Part shown: positions 34,293 through 42,239 of the stretch, piece after piece
Layout of the letters: the number at the start of each line of letters is the position of its first letter
How positions within the stretch are numbered: position 1 is the stretch's first letter
Assembly (NCBI RefSeq): GCF_001612845.1
Contig: NZ_BDBF01000010.1
Location: forward strand, 62,001-126,000
Source: Nocardia elegans NBRC 108235
GTDB lineage: Bacteria > Actinomycetota > Actinomycetes > Mycobacteriales > Mycobacteriaceae
Length of the DNA stretch: 64,000 nucleotides
Direction: 5' to 3'
Position numbers and translations under genes: made by a program
The notes under the pieces: model-generated
Told to the model about the DNA's origin: nothing
The model's input: the letters and a program-made list of their open reading frames with translations, nothing else
Database searches by the model: none

Positions 34293-35582
34293 TCAGCTGC
34301 CGACCTCGACGGAGGTCAGTACGTCGCCCACCAGACCCGCGGCCAGCGTGTTACCGCCCGCCGGGTCGATGAGCAGGAAGCTGCCCGTGTACCGGTTGAC
34401 ACGATAGTCGTCGGCCGCGATCGGCTCCGCGACGCGCACCGAGATGCGGCCGATATCGTTGAGCGCCAACGACTCCGGATTCGGATCGGCGGCCAGGTTC
34501 TGCTCGTCGAACCGCTCGATCAGCGCGCCGACGATGGCCTGCGTGGTCCGGGTGCCGTGCTTGAGCAGCAGGCGGGCGCCGGGCCGCAGCGGCTTGTCGC
34601 CGAGCCAGCAGACGGTGGCGTCGAACGCATCGATCGGTTCGGGCGCATCGGCGGCCGCGACGATGGTGTCGCCGCGGGAGATGTCGACATCATCGGTGAG
34701 CAGCAGGGTCACACTGCGTCCTGGCTGGGCGGAGGGCAGTTCGCCGTCGGCGGTGTCGATGCGCTCGACCGTGGTCCGGATGCCGGAGGGCAGCACCACG
34801 ACTTCGTCACCCTTCGACACCACGCCCGCGGCGACCTGTCCGGCATACCCGCGGTAGTCCGGGTACTCCGCGGTCCGCGGGCGGATCACGTACTGGACCG
34901 GGAAGCGCAGGCCCACCTGATGGCGGCCGGTGCTGTCGGCATCGACCGGCACCGACTCCAGATGCTCGATCAGGGAGGGACCGTCGTAGAACGGGGTGTT
35001 CTCCGAGCGCGACGCGATGTTGTCACCGTGCAGCGCCGAGACCGGGATCTCCACGATGTCCTCGGCGGCCCAGCCGAGTTTGCTAGTCAGCTCGGTGAAC
35101 TCGGCCACGATCTGCGCGAAGACCGCTTCCGCGTCGTCGACCAGATCGATCTTGTTCACCGCCAGCACCAGCTTCGGCACACCCAGCAGCGCCATCACGG
35201 CGGCGTGGCGCCGGGTCTGCTCGATGACGCCCTTGCGGGCATCGACCAGCAGGATTACCAACTGTGCCGTCGACGCGCCCGAGACGGTGTTGCGGGTGTA
35301 CTGCACGTGGCCCGGGGTGTCGGCGAGCACGAAGGACCGCTTCGGCGTCGCGAAGTACCGGTAGGCCACATCGATGGTGATGCCCTGTTCGCGTTCGGCG
35401 CGCAGCCCGTCGACCAGCAGCGAGAGATCGGGGGTGGCCAGGCCCTTGTCGACCGAGGCCCGGGTGACGGCGTCGATCTGGTCGGCCAGTACCGATTTCG
35501 TGTCGTAGAGCAGGCGTCCGACCAGTGTGGACTTGCCGTCGTCGACACTGCCGGCGGTGGCCAGTCTCAGTAGGTCGGACAT
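34293..35582 (-). CDS. cysN: Sulfate adenylyltransferase subunit 1 (GTPase)
   Basis: 429 residues. GTPase subunit of ATP sulfurylase, which drives APS formation with CysD. G1 'GSVDDGKSTLVGRLLYD', G2 'REQGITIDVAYRYF', G3 'DTPGHVQYTRN' and G4 'NKIDLVDD' are intact, followed by EF-Tu-like domains II and III. The protein ends without an APS kinase (CysC) domain, unlike the CysNC fusion of M. tuberculosis. That fits direct reduction of APS by the downstream-acting CysH. ATG 35582 overlaps the cysD stop by one base (TGATG). Confidence 0.95.
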   Translation of the reverse strand: MSDLLRLATAGSVDDGKSTLVGRLLYDTKSVLADQIDAVTRASVDKGLATPDLSLLVDGLRAEREQGITIDVAYRYFATPKRSFVLADTPGHVQYTRNTVSGASTAQLVILLVDARKGVIEQTRRHAAVMALLGVPKLVLAVNKIDLVDDAEAVFAQIVAEFTELTSKLGWAAEDIVEIPVSALHGDNIASRSENTPFYDGPSLIEHLESVPVDADSTGRHQVGLRFPVQYVIRPRTAEYPDYRGYAGQVAAGVVSKGDEVVVLPSGIRTTVERIDTADGELPSAQPGRSVTLLLTDDVDISRGDTIVAAADAPEPIDAFDATVCWLGDKPLRPGARLLLKHGTRTTQAIVGALIERFDEQNLAADPNPESLALNDIGRISVRVAEPIAADDYRVNRYTGSFLLIDPAGGNTLAAGLVGDVLTSVEVGS

Positions 35583-36496
35583 CAGAAGTAACCCTCTCGC
35601 TTGCGGTCTTCCATGGCGGCCTCGGAGACGCGGTCGTCGCCGCGGGTCGCGCCACGTTCGGTAAGTCGCGACGCGGCGACCTCGGCGAGGATGTCGTCGT
35701 TGGTCGCGGCATCGGAAAGTATTGCGCCGGTGGTGGATCCGTCGCCGACGGTGCGGTAACGCACCGACTTGACGACCAACTCCTCGTCCTCGCGCGGACC
35801 ACCCCAGGAGCCCGGGGTCATCCACATGCCGTCGCGCTGGTACACGGGCCGCTCGTGCGCGTAGTAGATGGTCGCGAGCTCGACGTTCTCGCGCGCGATG
35901 TAGCGCCAGATGTCGAGTTCGGTCCAGTTGCTCAGCGGGAACACCCGCACATGCTCACCGGGCGCATGCCGGCCGTTGTACAGGTTCCACAGTTCCGGGC
36001 GCTGCCGCTTCGGGTCCCAGCGGCCGAAGGCGTCGCGCAGCGAGAAGATCCGCTCCTTGGCTCGCGACCGCTCCTCGTCGCGCCGTCCGCCGCCGAAGAC
36101 CGCGTCGAAGCGGTTCTCGGTGATGGCGTCCAGCAGCGGCACGGTCTGCAGCGGGTTGCGGATACCGTCGGGCCGCTCGGTGAGCCGGCCGTCGGCCAGA
36201 TACTCCTCGACGCTGGCGACGTGCAGCCGTAGCCCGTACTTCTCGACCACGTGGTCGCGGAAGGCCAGCACCTCGTCGAGGTTGTGGCCGGTGTCCACGT
36301 GCAGCAGCGAGAACGGCAGCGGCGCGGGCCAGAAGGCCTTGAGCGCCAGGTGCAGCAGGACCGTGGAGTCCTTCCCGCCGGAGAACAGGATCACCGGACG
36401 CTCGAATTCGCCTGCCACCTCACGGAAAATGTGGATGGCTTCGCTCTCGAGGGCGGCAAGGGTATCGAATTGTGTCTCGGTCACCGTTGAAGTCAT
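35582..36496 (-). CDS. cysD: Sulfate adenylyltransferase subunit 2
   Basis: 304 residues. ATP pyrophosphatase-type catalytic subunit that forms APS from sulfate and ATP. The PP-loop 'LFSGGKDSTVLL', 'HVDTGHNLDEVLAFRD', 'GGGRRDEERSRAKERIFSLRD' and 'PLSNWTELDIWRYI' are characteristic. ATG 36496 overlaps the cysH stop (ATGA) and its own stop overlaps cysN, so cysH-cysD-cysN are translationally coupled. The C-terminal 'EDRKREGYF' is the normal CysD end. Confidence 0.97.
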   Translation of the reverse strand: MTSTVTETQFDTLAALESEAIHIFREVAGEFERPVILFSGGKDSTVLLHLALKAFWPAPLPFSLLHVDTGHNLDEVLAFRDHVVEKYGLRLHVASVEEYLADGRLTERPDGIRNPLQTVPLLDAITENRFDAVFGGGRRDEERSRAKERIFSLRDAFGRWDPKRQRPELWNLYNGRHAPGEHVRVFPLSNWTELDIWRYIARENVELATIYYAHERPVYQRDGMWMTPGSWGGPREDEELVVKSVRYRTVGDGSTTGAILSDAATNDDILAEVAASRLTERGATRGDDRVSEAAMEDRKREGYF

Positions 36497-37209
36497 GAGG
36501 CGTGCAACCCGCATTCGGTCTTGGCGAGGCCGGCCCAGCGGCCGCTTCGCGGATCGGATCCCGGTTCCGGCTTCCGCGTGCACGGAGCGCAACCGATGGA
36601 CGGATATCCCTCCTCGACAAGGGGATTGACGAGAATGCCGTGCTGGTCGATATACGCGGCCATCTCGTCGTCGGACCAGGCGGCGATCGGATTGATCTTC
36701 ACCAGGCCGAAGCCCTCGTCGAAGGAGATCAGGGGGGCGTTGGCCCGGGTGGGGGCCTCCACGCGCCGGATGCCGGTCACCCACGCGTTGTAGGGGGCCA
36801 GCGAATTCTGCAGCGGCACCACCTTGCGCAGCCGGCAGCATTCACCCGCATCGCGCGCGAACAGATCCTTGCCCAGCAGCTGATCCTGTTCGGCGACAGT
36901 GTGTTCGGGCCGCACATTGAGGATGTTCACGCCGTAGACGGTTTCGACCGCGTCCCGGGTGCCGATGGTTTCGGCGAAGTGGTAGCCGGTGTCGAGGAAG
37001 AGGACCTCGACCCCGGGCCGCACCTGCGCGGCCAGGTGCACCAGCACCGCATCCTGCATATTCGAGGCGACGATGTAGCTCGAACCGAAGGTGTCCTCGG
37101 TCCACTGCAGCAGCTCGGTGGCCGAGGCGTCCGGGCCCAGCTGCGCCGCGCCGTCCTCGGCGATCCTGCGCAGCTCGGCTTCGCTCAGCTTCGCCAAAGT
37201 GGTTGCCAT
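36493..37209 (-). CDS. cysH: Adenylylsulfate (APS) reductase, thioredoxin-dependent
   Basis: 238 residues. Reduces APS to sulfite. The [4Fe-4S] cluster Cys pairs are present ('GECCRLRK' and 'IGCAPCTR'), which mark an APS rather than a PAPS reductase. The catalytic Cys lies in the C-terminal 'KTECGLH'. PP-loop-like 'SYIVASNMQDAVLVHL' and 'DTGYHFAETIGTRD' bind the substrate. ATG 37209 is used; it starts 13 bases after sir. The use of APS agrees with a CysN lacking the APS kinase domain. Confidence 0.96.
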   Translation of the reverse strand: MATTLAKLSEAELRRIAEDGAAQLGPDASATELLQWTEDTFGSSYIVASNMQDAVLVHLAAQVRPGVEVLFLDTGYHFAETIGTRDAVETVYGVNILNVRPEHTVAEQDQLLGKDLFARDAGECCRLRKVVPLQNSLAPYNAWVTGIRRVEAPTRANAPLISFDEGFGLVKINPIAAWSDDEMAAYIDQHGILVNPLVEEGYPSIGCAPCTRKPEPGSDPRSGRWAGLAKTECGLHAS

Positions 37210-37222
37210 ACTGAATCTCCCG

Positions 37223-39001
37223 TTACCGAAGGTCGGCCTCGTCGGCGCGGACAGCCCATTGCGCGAACCGCTCACCGTCGTTGCGGTTCTTGACGAAATT
37301 GCGGACGACACGCTCGATATAGTCGCCGAGCTCCTCGCTGGTCACCTTGTGCTGGCGCAGCTTGCGGCCGAAGCCGCTGTCGAGCCCGAGGCTGCCACCG
37401 AGGTGAACCTGATAGCCCTCCACCTGATTCCCGTCGCCGTCGTCGACGAGCTGGCCCTTGAAACCGATATCGGCGATCTGCGAACGGCCGCAGGAGTTGG
37501 GGCAGCCGTTGATGTTGATCGTGACCGGCACGTCGAGCTGGGCGTTGATATCGGCCAGGCGCTGGTCGAGTTCGGGCGCCAGGACCTGCGAACGCTTGCG
37601 CGTCTCCACGAACGAGAGCTTGCAGAACTCGATACCACTGCAGGCCAGCAGGTTTCGCCGCCAGGCCGACGGCCGGGCCTGCAGGCCCAGCGGTTCCAGT
37701 TCGGCGATCAGTTCCTCGACCTTGTCGTCGGGGACGTCGAGCACGACGACCTTCTGATACGGGGTGAACCGGATCCGGTCCGCGCCGACCCGTTCGACGG
37801 CGTCGGCGACCTGCGTCAGAATCGTGCCCGAGACACGGCCGGCGATCGGGGAGAAGCCGATCGCGTTGAGACCGTTGCGCAGCCGCTGCACGCCCACATG
37901 GTCGATGGGCCGGGCCGGCTTCTCGGGCGCGGGGCCGTCGTTGAGCTTGCGCTGCAGGTACTTCTCCTCGAGAACTTCTCTGAATTTCTCGATGCCCCAG
38001 TCCTTGATGAGGAACTTCAACCGCGCCTTGGTCCGCAGCCGGCGGTAACCGTAGTCACGGAACAGCGAGACGACGGCTTCCCACACATCCGGCACTTCCT
38101 CCAGCGGCACCCACGCACCGACTCGCTGCGCGAGCATGGGGTTGGTGGACAGGCCGCCGCCGACCCACAGGTCGAAACCGGGGCCGTGCTCGGGATGTTC
38201 TACGCCGACGAACGCGACGTCGTTGATCTCGTGGACCACATCCTGCTGACCGGAGATCGCCGTCTTGAACTTGCGGGGAAGGTTCGAGTACTCCTTCTTG
38301 CCGATGTAGCGCCGGGTGATCTCCTCGACGGCCCAGCTGCCGTCGACGACCTCGTCCAGCGACTCACCGGCCAGGGGGGAGCCGAGGACCACGCGCGGGC
38401 AGTCGCCGCAGGCCTCGGTGGTCTGCAATCCGACCGCCTCGATGCGCCGCCAGATCTCCGGGACGTTCTCGATCTCGATCCAGTGGTACTGCAGGTTCTC
38501 GCGGTCGGACAGATCGGCGGTATCCCGGGCGAACTCGGTGGAGATCTGGCCGAGGGTGCGCACCTGCTCGACGTTGAGCGCGCCGCCGTCGCAGCGGATG
38601 CGCATCATGAAGTACTTGGCCTCGAGCAGGTCGATGTTCTCGTCACCGGTCCACGTGCCGTCGTAGCCCTGCTCACGCTGGGTGTAGAGGCCCCACCAGC
38701 GGAAGCGGCCGCGCAGATCGCTCTTGTCGATCGAGTCGAATCCGCCCTTGGCGTAGATGTTCTCGATGCGCGCACGGACGTTGAGCGGATTGTCGTCCTT
38801 CTTGCTCTGCTCGTTCGCGTTCAGCGGTTCCCGGTAACCGAGGGCCCACTGGCCCTCGGACTTGCGGCGGACCGGCTTGCCGGTGCGTTCGCGCGGGCCG
38901 GAAGCCTCCGGGCGGGGCCGGGCACGACGCTCCCGGGCGAGGCGTTCACGATCCGCGCGAACGGACTCGGGGGTGGGACCGGCGTCGGTACTCGACGTCA
39001 T
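37223..39001 (-). CDS. sir: Ferredoxin-dependent sulfite reductase
   Basis: 592 residues. Siroheme/[4Fe-4S] enzyme that reduces sulfite to sulfide with six electrons from ferredoxin (mycobacterial SirA/NirA type). Two nitrite/sulfite reductase half-domains are seen: 'RFRWWGLYTQREQG', 'LSDRENLQYHWIEIE', 'TTEACGDCPRVVLGS' in the first. The cluster/siroheme Cys follow in 'ACSGIEFCKLSF' and 'INGCPNSCGRSQI'. The Tyr in 'WWGLY' and the Cys in 'EACGDC' could form the Tyr-Cys crosslink known in NirA. The ATG is preceded by AGGAG. It is first in sir-cysH-cysD-cysN-chelatase and follows a leader peptide. Confidence 0.95.
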   Translation of the reverse strand: MTSSTDAGPTPESVRADRERLARERRARPRPEASGPRERTGKPVRRKSEGQWALGYREPLNANEQSKKDDNPLNVRARIENIYAKGGFDSIDKSDLRGRFRWWGLYTQREQGYDGTWTGDENIDLLEAKYFMMRIRCDGGALNVEQVRTLGQISTEFARDTADLSDRENLQYHWIEIENVPEIWRRIEAVGLQTTEACGDCPRVVLGSPLAGESLDEVVDGSWAVEEITRRYIGKKEYSNLPRKFKTAISGQQDVVHEINDVAFVGVEHPEHGPGFDLWVGGGLSTNPMLAQRVGAWVPLEEVPDVWEAVVSLFRDYGYRRLRTKARLKFLIKDWGIEKFREVLEEKYLQRKLNDGPAPEKPARPIDHVGVQRLRNGLNAIGFSPIAGRVSGTILTQVADAVERVGADRIRFTPYQKVVVLDVPDDKVEELIAELEPLGLQARPSAWRRNLLACSGIEFCKLSFVETRKRSQVLAPELDQRLADINAQLDVPVTININGCPNSCGRSQIADIGFKGQLVDDGDGNQVEGYQVHLGGSLGLDSGFGRKLRQHKVTSEELGDYIERVVRNFVKNRNDGERFAQWAVRADEADLR

Positions 39002-39134
39002 AGGGTCGCTCCTGAAGAAGATGGATCAGGCCTTGCGGCAGGCGGGAGGGGCTGGCTCGCGCCTTCGGAGTTCAGCGAATCGGACCGATGGGCATCGCGA
39101 CGGATGCCGGGAATCGGGGAGAGGGGAGGCCGAG

Positions 39135-39227
39135 CTACCGGAGGCGATCCGGCAGACAACTGGCGCTGCAGACGCGCTTGAAGTCGACATGGCGGCGCGC
39201 CACGAGTCGTACTCCAAGTCCGGTCAT
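39135..39227 (-). CDS. Putative cysteine-attenuator leader peptide of the sulfate reduction operon
   Basis: Thirty-codon ORF on the minus strand, 133 bases before sir. The peptide contains 'VARRHVDFKRVCSASC', which matches the 'RRHVDLxRVxSAxC' pattern that I recall from many actinobacterial putative leader peptides next to sulfur genes. Cys codons are at positions 20 and 24. CACAAT (39235-39240) ends seven bases before the ATG, so a leaderless start is likely. Ribosome stalling on the Cys codons when Cys-tRNA is low could control the downstream operon. The role is inferred; the pattern match is strong. Confidence 0.78.
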   Translation of the reverse strand: MTGLGVRLVARRHVDFKRVCSASCLPDRLR

Positions 39228-39234
39228 GGAAGTC

Positions 39235-39273
39235 ATTGTGCCATGTCAGGTGGGTCTTTCCGACCGGTGGGTC
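39235..39273 (-). promoter_or_regulatory. Promoter and direct repeats ahead of the sulfate reduction leader
   Basis: On the minus strand, CACAAT (39235-39240) fits a -10 box seven bases before the leader ATG. Upstream of it are two identical GACCCACC copies (39249-39256 and 39266-39273, seen as GGTGGGTC on the plus strand), with a 17-bp period. They straddle the -35 zone and could bind an activator of sulfur genes. No regulator gene for this lies in the window. Confidence 0.45.
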
Positions 39274-39399
39274 ATATTCTCCGCAAAAAAGCGGGAAATT
39301 CCCTGGACGGCCGTCCTAATTTGTGAGATGCGTCATAGATCAAGCGGATTCGCCGATCCGATGCCGCCGGGGCCGTCCCGGCGGGCGCCGACGGGTCGG

Positions 39400-39571
39400 C
39401 TAAGGCACGATGACGAGCTTTCCGGTCGCCTCGGCGTTCTGCATCCGGCGGTGAGCCGCGACCACGTCGTCCAGTGTGAGGACGCGGTCGACATTCGGAC
39501 GCAAGGCACCCGTTTCGACGGCGTCGACGAGGCGCTGCACAGACCGCCGCACGCATCGTCGTCCCACTCAT
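39400..39571 (-). pseudogene. Remnant of a zinc-type alcohol dehydrogenase/quinone oxidoreductase
   Basis: The minus-strand frame ending at TAG (39400-39402) reads 'VDRVLTLDDVVAAHRRMQ' and 'GKLVIVP', the typical C-terminus of a medium-chain dehydrogenase/quinone reductase. Only about 50 C-terminal codons remain. In another frame just upstream, ATG 39556 reads 'MRAAVCAA', which resembles the start of the same family. This suggests that about 800 bases of the middle were deleted, leaving both ends. It lies next to, and diverges from, an AraC regulator that may once have controlled it. Confidence 0.6.
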
Positions 39572-39625
39572 GCGTTCACTGTCGTGGGCGACCGGGGCGG
39601 CCGACCACCGATAGAATGCCGATTC

Positions 39626-40432
39626 ATGCCCGTTCGCCGCCAACCTGCCGAGGCGGCTTCTACGTCGCGGCTGTGGCCGTCCGGGGGCGTTCACCAGTGG
39701 GCGTCGGGAGCGTCGAGTTCGGTCCACGCGCATGCGCGCGGGCATCTGGTGTACGCCGCCCGCGGGGTGCTCTCCGTGCACACCGAACGCGGGACGTCGA
39801 TCGTGCCGGCCAACCGAATCGGCTGGACCCCAGCCGGATTCACGCATCAGCACCGCGCCCACGGGCGAACCGACATGCGGATCGTCTTTCTCCCGGCGGC
39901 ACCGGCCCGGCTGCTACCGGACCGCCCCGCGGTATTCGGGGCCACCGATCTGGCCCGCGAGGTGTTCCTCAGCCTTACCGGGCCCCGCGACCACGACCGC
40001 GGTGCGCGCGCCCGGCTGCATCGCGTGCTCGTCGACGAACTGCGGGAAGCGCACGAGCAGCCGCTGCAACTGCCGCAACCCCGCGACGACCGGTTGCGGG
40101 CCCTCGCGCGGATTCTGTACGACGACCCCGGCGACAACGCCGCCCTGGCCGAACTCGGGCGCAGGGTCGGCGCGGGAGCGCGAACGCTGAGCCGGCTGTT
40201 CCACGACGAGCTCGGCATGACCTTCTACGAGTGGCGCACCCAGCTGCGCATCTCACACGCGCTCGTCCTGCTCGCCGAGGGGCACGACGCGACATACGTC
40301 GCGCACGCCTGCGGGTGGGCGAATCCGAGCGGCTTCATCGCGGCGTTCGCCGACATCGTCGGCACCACTCCCGGAAAATACGCCCGTTCGTACCGAACTC
40401 GCGGGCAACCGGCGCCGGACGCGATCGACTAG
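39626..40432 (+). CDS. AraC-family transcriptional regulator
   Basis: About 268 residues. A cupin-like N-terminal sensor ('SVHAHARGHLVYAARGVLSVHT', 'IVPANRIGWTPAGFTHQHR') is followed by a C-terminal double helix-turn-helix ('LAELGRRVGAGARTLSRLFHDELGMTFYEWRTQLR' and 'VAHACGWANPSGFIAAFADIVGTTPGKY'), the AraC/XylS signature. ATG 39626 is chosen; the frame runs upstream over the dehydrogenase remnant without similarity. Its neighbour is a deleted dehydrogenase gene, so its original target may be lost. Effector unknown. Confidence 0.86.
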   Translation: MPVRRQPAEAASTSRLWPSGGVHQWASGASSSVHAHARGHLVYAARGVLSVHTERGTSIVPANRIGWTPAGFTHQHRAHGRTDMRIVFLPAAPARLLPDRPAVFGATDLAREVFLSLTGPRDHDRGARARLHRVLVDELREAHEQPLQLPQPRDDRLRALARILYDDPGDNAALAELGRRVGAGARTLSRLFHDELGMTFYEWRTQLRISHALVLLAEGHDATYVAHACGWANPSGFIAAFADIVGTTPGKYARSYRTRGQPAPDAID

Positions 40433-40477
40433 CCGGTGTGCCGCCGGTCACTGCGCCGCACCGGGCACACTGGTGGG

Positions 40478-41680
40478 GTGACCGCACCCGCTCCCGAACA
40501 CACCACCGCCGCGCCGACGCTGCGCGATTTCGGCGGCGGGCCGTTCGGGATCTACGTGCACGTCCCGTTCTGCGCGACGCGCTGCGGCTACTGCGATTTC
40601 AACACGTATACGGCAGGCGAGTTGGGTTCCTCCGCCTCGCCGGAGTCGTGGCTCGACGCCCTGCGTGGCGAATTGGCCACCGCTGCAGGGGCTTTCGCGG
40701 AACTGCCGAGCGCGCAACCGCCGGTGTCGACGGTCTTCGTCGGCGGCGGCACCCCGTCGCTGCTGGGCGGCGACGGCCTGGCCGATGTCCTCGACGCCAT
40801 CCGTGCCGAGTTCTGCCTCGCCGCCGATGCGGAGGTGACCACGGAATCGAATCCGGAGTCCACCTCCCCGCAGTTCTTCGAGCGCATCCGAACCGCCGGA
40901 TACACCCGCGTCTCCCTCGGCATGCAATCGGCCGCGAGCCATGTCCTGCGCATTCTCGACCGCACCCACACCCCCGGACGTGCCGTAGCGGCCGCCCGCG
41001 AGGCCCGGACAGCCGGTTTCGACCACGTCAACCTCGACCTCATCTACGGCACGCCCGGTGAATCCGACGCCGACCTCGACGCCAGCCTGGACGCGGTCCT
41101 CTCCGCCGGCGTCGACCACGTCTCCGCCTACTCCCTGATCGTCGAGGACGGCACCGCCATGGCCCGCAAGGTCCGCCGCGGCGAACTCCCCGCCCCCGAC
41201 GAAGACACCCTCGCCGCCCGCTACGAACGCATCGACGCCCGCCTCACCGCCGCTGGATTCGGCTGGTACGAGGTATCCAACTGGGCCACAACATCTTCCG
41301 CGCGCTGCCGGCACAACCTCGGCTACTGGGACGGCGGCGACTGGCTCGGCGCCGGTCCCGGCGCGCACAGCCACGTCGGCGGCGTGCGCTGGTGGAACGT
41401 GAAGCATCCGGCCCGCTATGCCGAGCGCGTCGCAGCCCGCGCCGGACTGCCCGCCGCGGGCTGGGAGGCGCTGACCGACGCGGAGCAGTACACCGAGCGC
41501 GTGATGCTCGGCGTGCGCCTGCGCTCCGGACTCCCGGTCGGGGAATTGGATGCCGACGGCCGCGCGGCATGTGAGCGTGTGGCCGCCGACGGACTGGCCG
41601 TTGTCGACCGTGATCGGTTGGTGTTGACCGACCGCGGGCGTCTGCTCGCCGACGGAGTAGTCCGCGATCTGCTGGGCTGA
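40478..41680 (+). CDS. hemW: Radical SAM heme chaperone HemW
   Basis: About 400 residues of the HemN/HemW family. The radical-SAM cluster motif is 'CATRCGYC' (CxxxCxxC), with 'VFVGGGTPSLL', 'ESNPES', 'VSLGMQSAA' and 'LDLIYGTPGES' around the barrel. HemN-specific N-terminal residues for coproporphyrinogen oxidation are lacking, and the protein fits HemW, which inserts heme. GTG 40478 is chosen, just after GGTGGG; the frame begins at 40436 but has no conserved sequence before it. CACACT lies six bases upstream of the GTG, so a leaderless start is possible. Confidence 0.9.
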   Translation: MTAPAPEHTTAAPTLRDFGGGPFGIYVHVPFCATRCGYCDFNTYTAGELGSSASPESWLDALRGELATAAGAFAELPSAQPPVSTVFVGGGTPSLLGGDGLADVLDAIRAEFCLAADAEVTTESNPESTSPQFFERIRTAGYTRVSLGMQSAASHVLRILDRTHTPGRAVAAAREARTAGFDHVNLDLIYGTPGESDADLDASLDAVLSAGVDHVSAYSLIVEDGTAMARKVRRGELPAPDEDTLAARYERIDARLTAAGFGWYEVSNWATTSSARCRHNLGYWDGGDWLGAGPGAHSHVGGVRWWNVKHPARYAERVAARAGLPAAGWEALTDAEQYTERVMLGVRLRSGLPVGELDADGRAACERVAADGLAVVDRDRLVLTDRGRLLADGVVRDLLG

Positions 41681-41794
41681 CCGGCTGGCGGTCGGCAGCG
41701 GCCCGGTGAATCGGTCTATTTCGCCCCGAATTCGGCGCTGCGGCCCGGGCGGGAGTCCGGACAGCGTAGGGTTCGAGGCAACTTGAGGAGATCC

Positions 41795-42004
41795 ATGTCA
41801 CAGGCACGCCACATCACACTTGTCCACGAGCAGAGCGAGTTCGCCGAAACGCGTGCCGCAGAGAAGGCCGAGGCCGCACGGCGCAGCGCGCTCGCCGCGC
41901 GGGCGGTGGCCAGTCATTCGACCGGAGTCGACGACTGCCAGTCGCTGCTGACGATGCTCGGATTGGATGCGGCGGCAGGCAAACTCGTCGCCGAATCGGA
42001 CTGA
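41795..42004 (+). CDS. Small conserved hypothetical protein
   Basis: 69 residues, mostly helical: 'SEFAETRAAEKAEAARRSALAARAVA' then 'DDCQSLLTMLGLDAA'. No signal peptide or membrane segment. ATG 41795 has an excellent GAGGAG ribosome binding site five bases upstream. A strong hairpin follows the stop. Function unknown. Confidence 0.65.
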   Translation: MSQARHITLVHEQSEFAETRAAEKAEAARRSALAARAVASHSTGVDDCQSLLTMLGLDAAAGKLVAESD

Positions 42005-42012
42005 GTTCGCGC

Positions 42013-42043
42013 CGCGGGCGCAAGACCGACGTCTTCGCCCGCG
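42013..42043 (+). terminator. Hairpin terminator after the small hypothetical gene
   Basis: CGCGGGCG (42013-42020) pairs with CGCCCGCG (42036-42043), and AAGAC (42022-42026) pairs with GTCTT (42031-42035), with a single bulged base and a CGAC loop. It begins 9 bases after the stop codon. Confidence 0.7.
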
Positions 42044-42239
42044 CCTTCCGTGGCTCCACCTCCGTTCCGCTGCGCGACCGGGTCCCCCGGCGCCGGCCCG
42101 GCATCACTGTGCGACCTCACACGCGGGAACTCGTGAGCACAGGAACTAAACTGGTGTCGGATCAACCGGGAATCCGCGTGGTCGATGCTGCCCGTGTGCG
42201 GCCGCGTGGACCCCGAAGGCGAACGAGGAGGTGGGGCCG

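Noticed and set aside
37091..39181. Plus-strand 696-codon frame opposite sir
   Set aside because: Asp/Leu/Val-rich shadow; the minus strand encodes an unmistakable sulfite reductase.
42005..42239. CIRCE element upstream of hrcA
   Set aside because: I searched for TTAGCACTC-N9-GAGTGCTAA-like dyads and found none; only a terminator-like hairpin is present.
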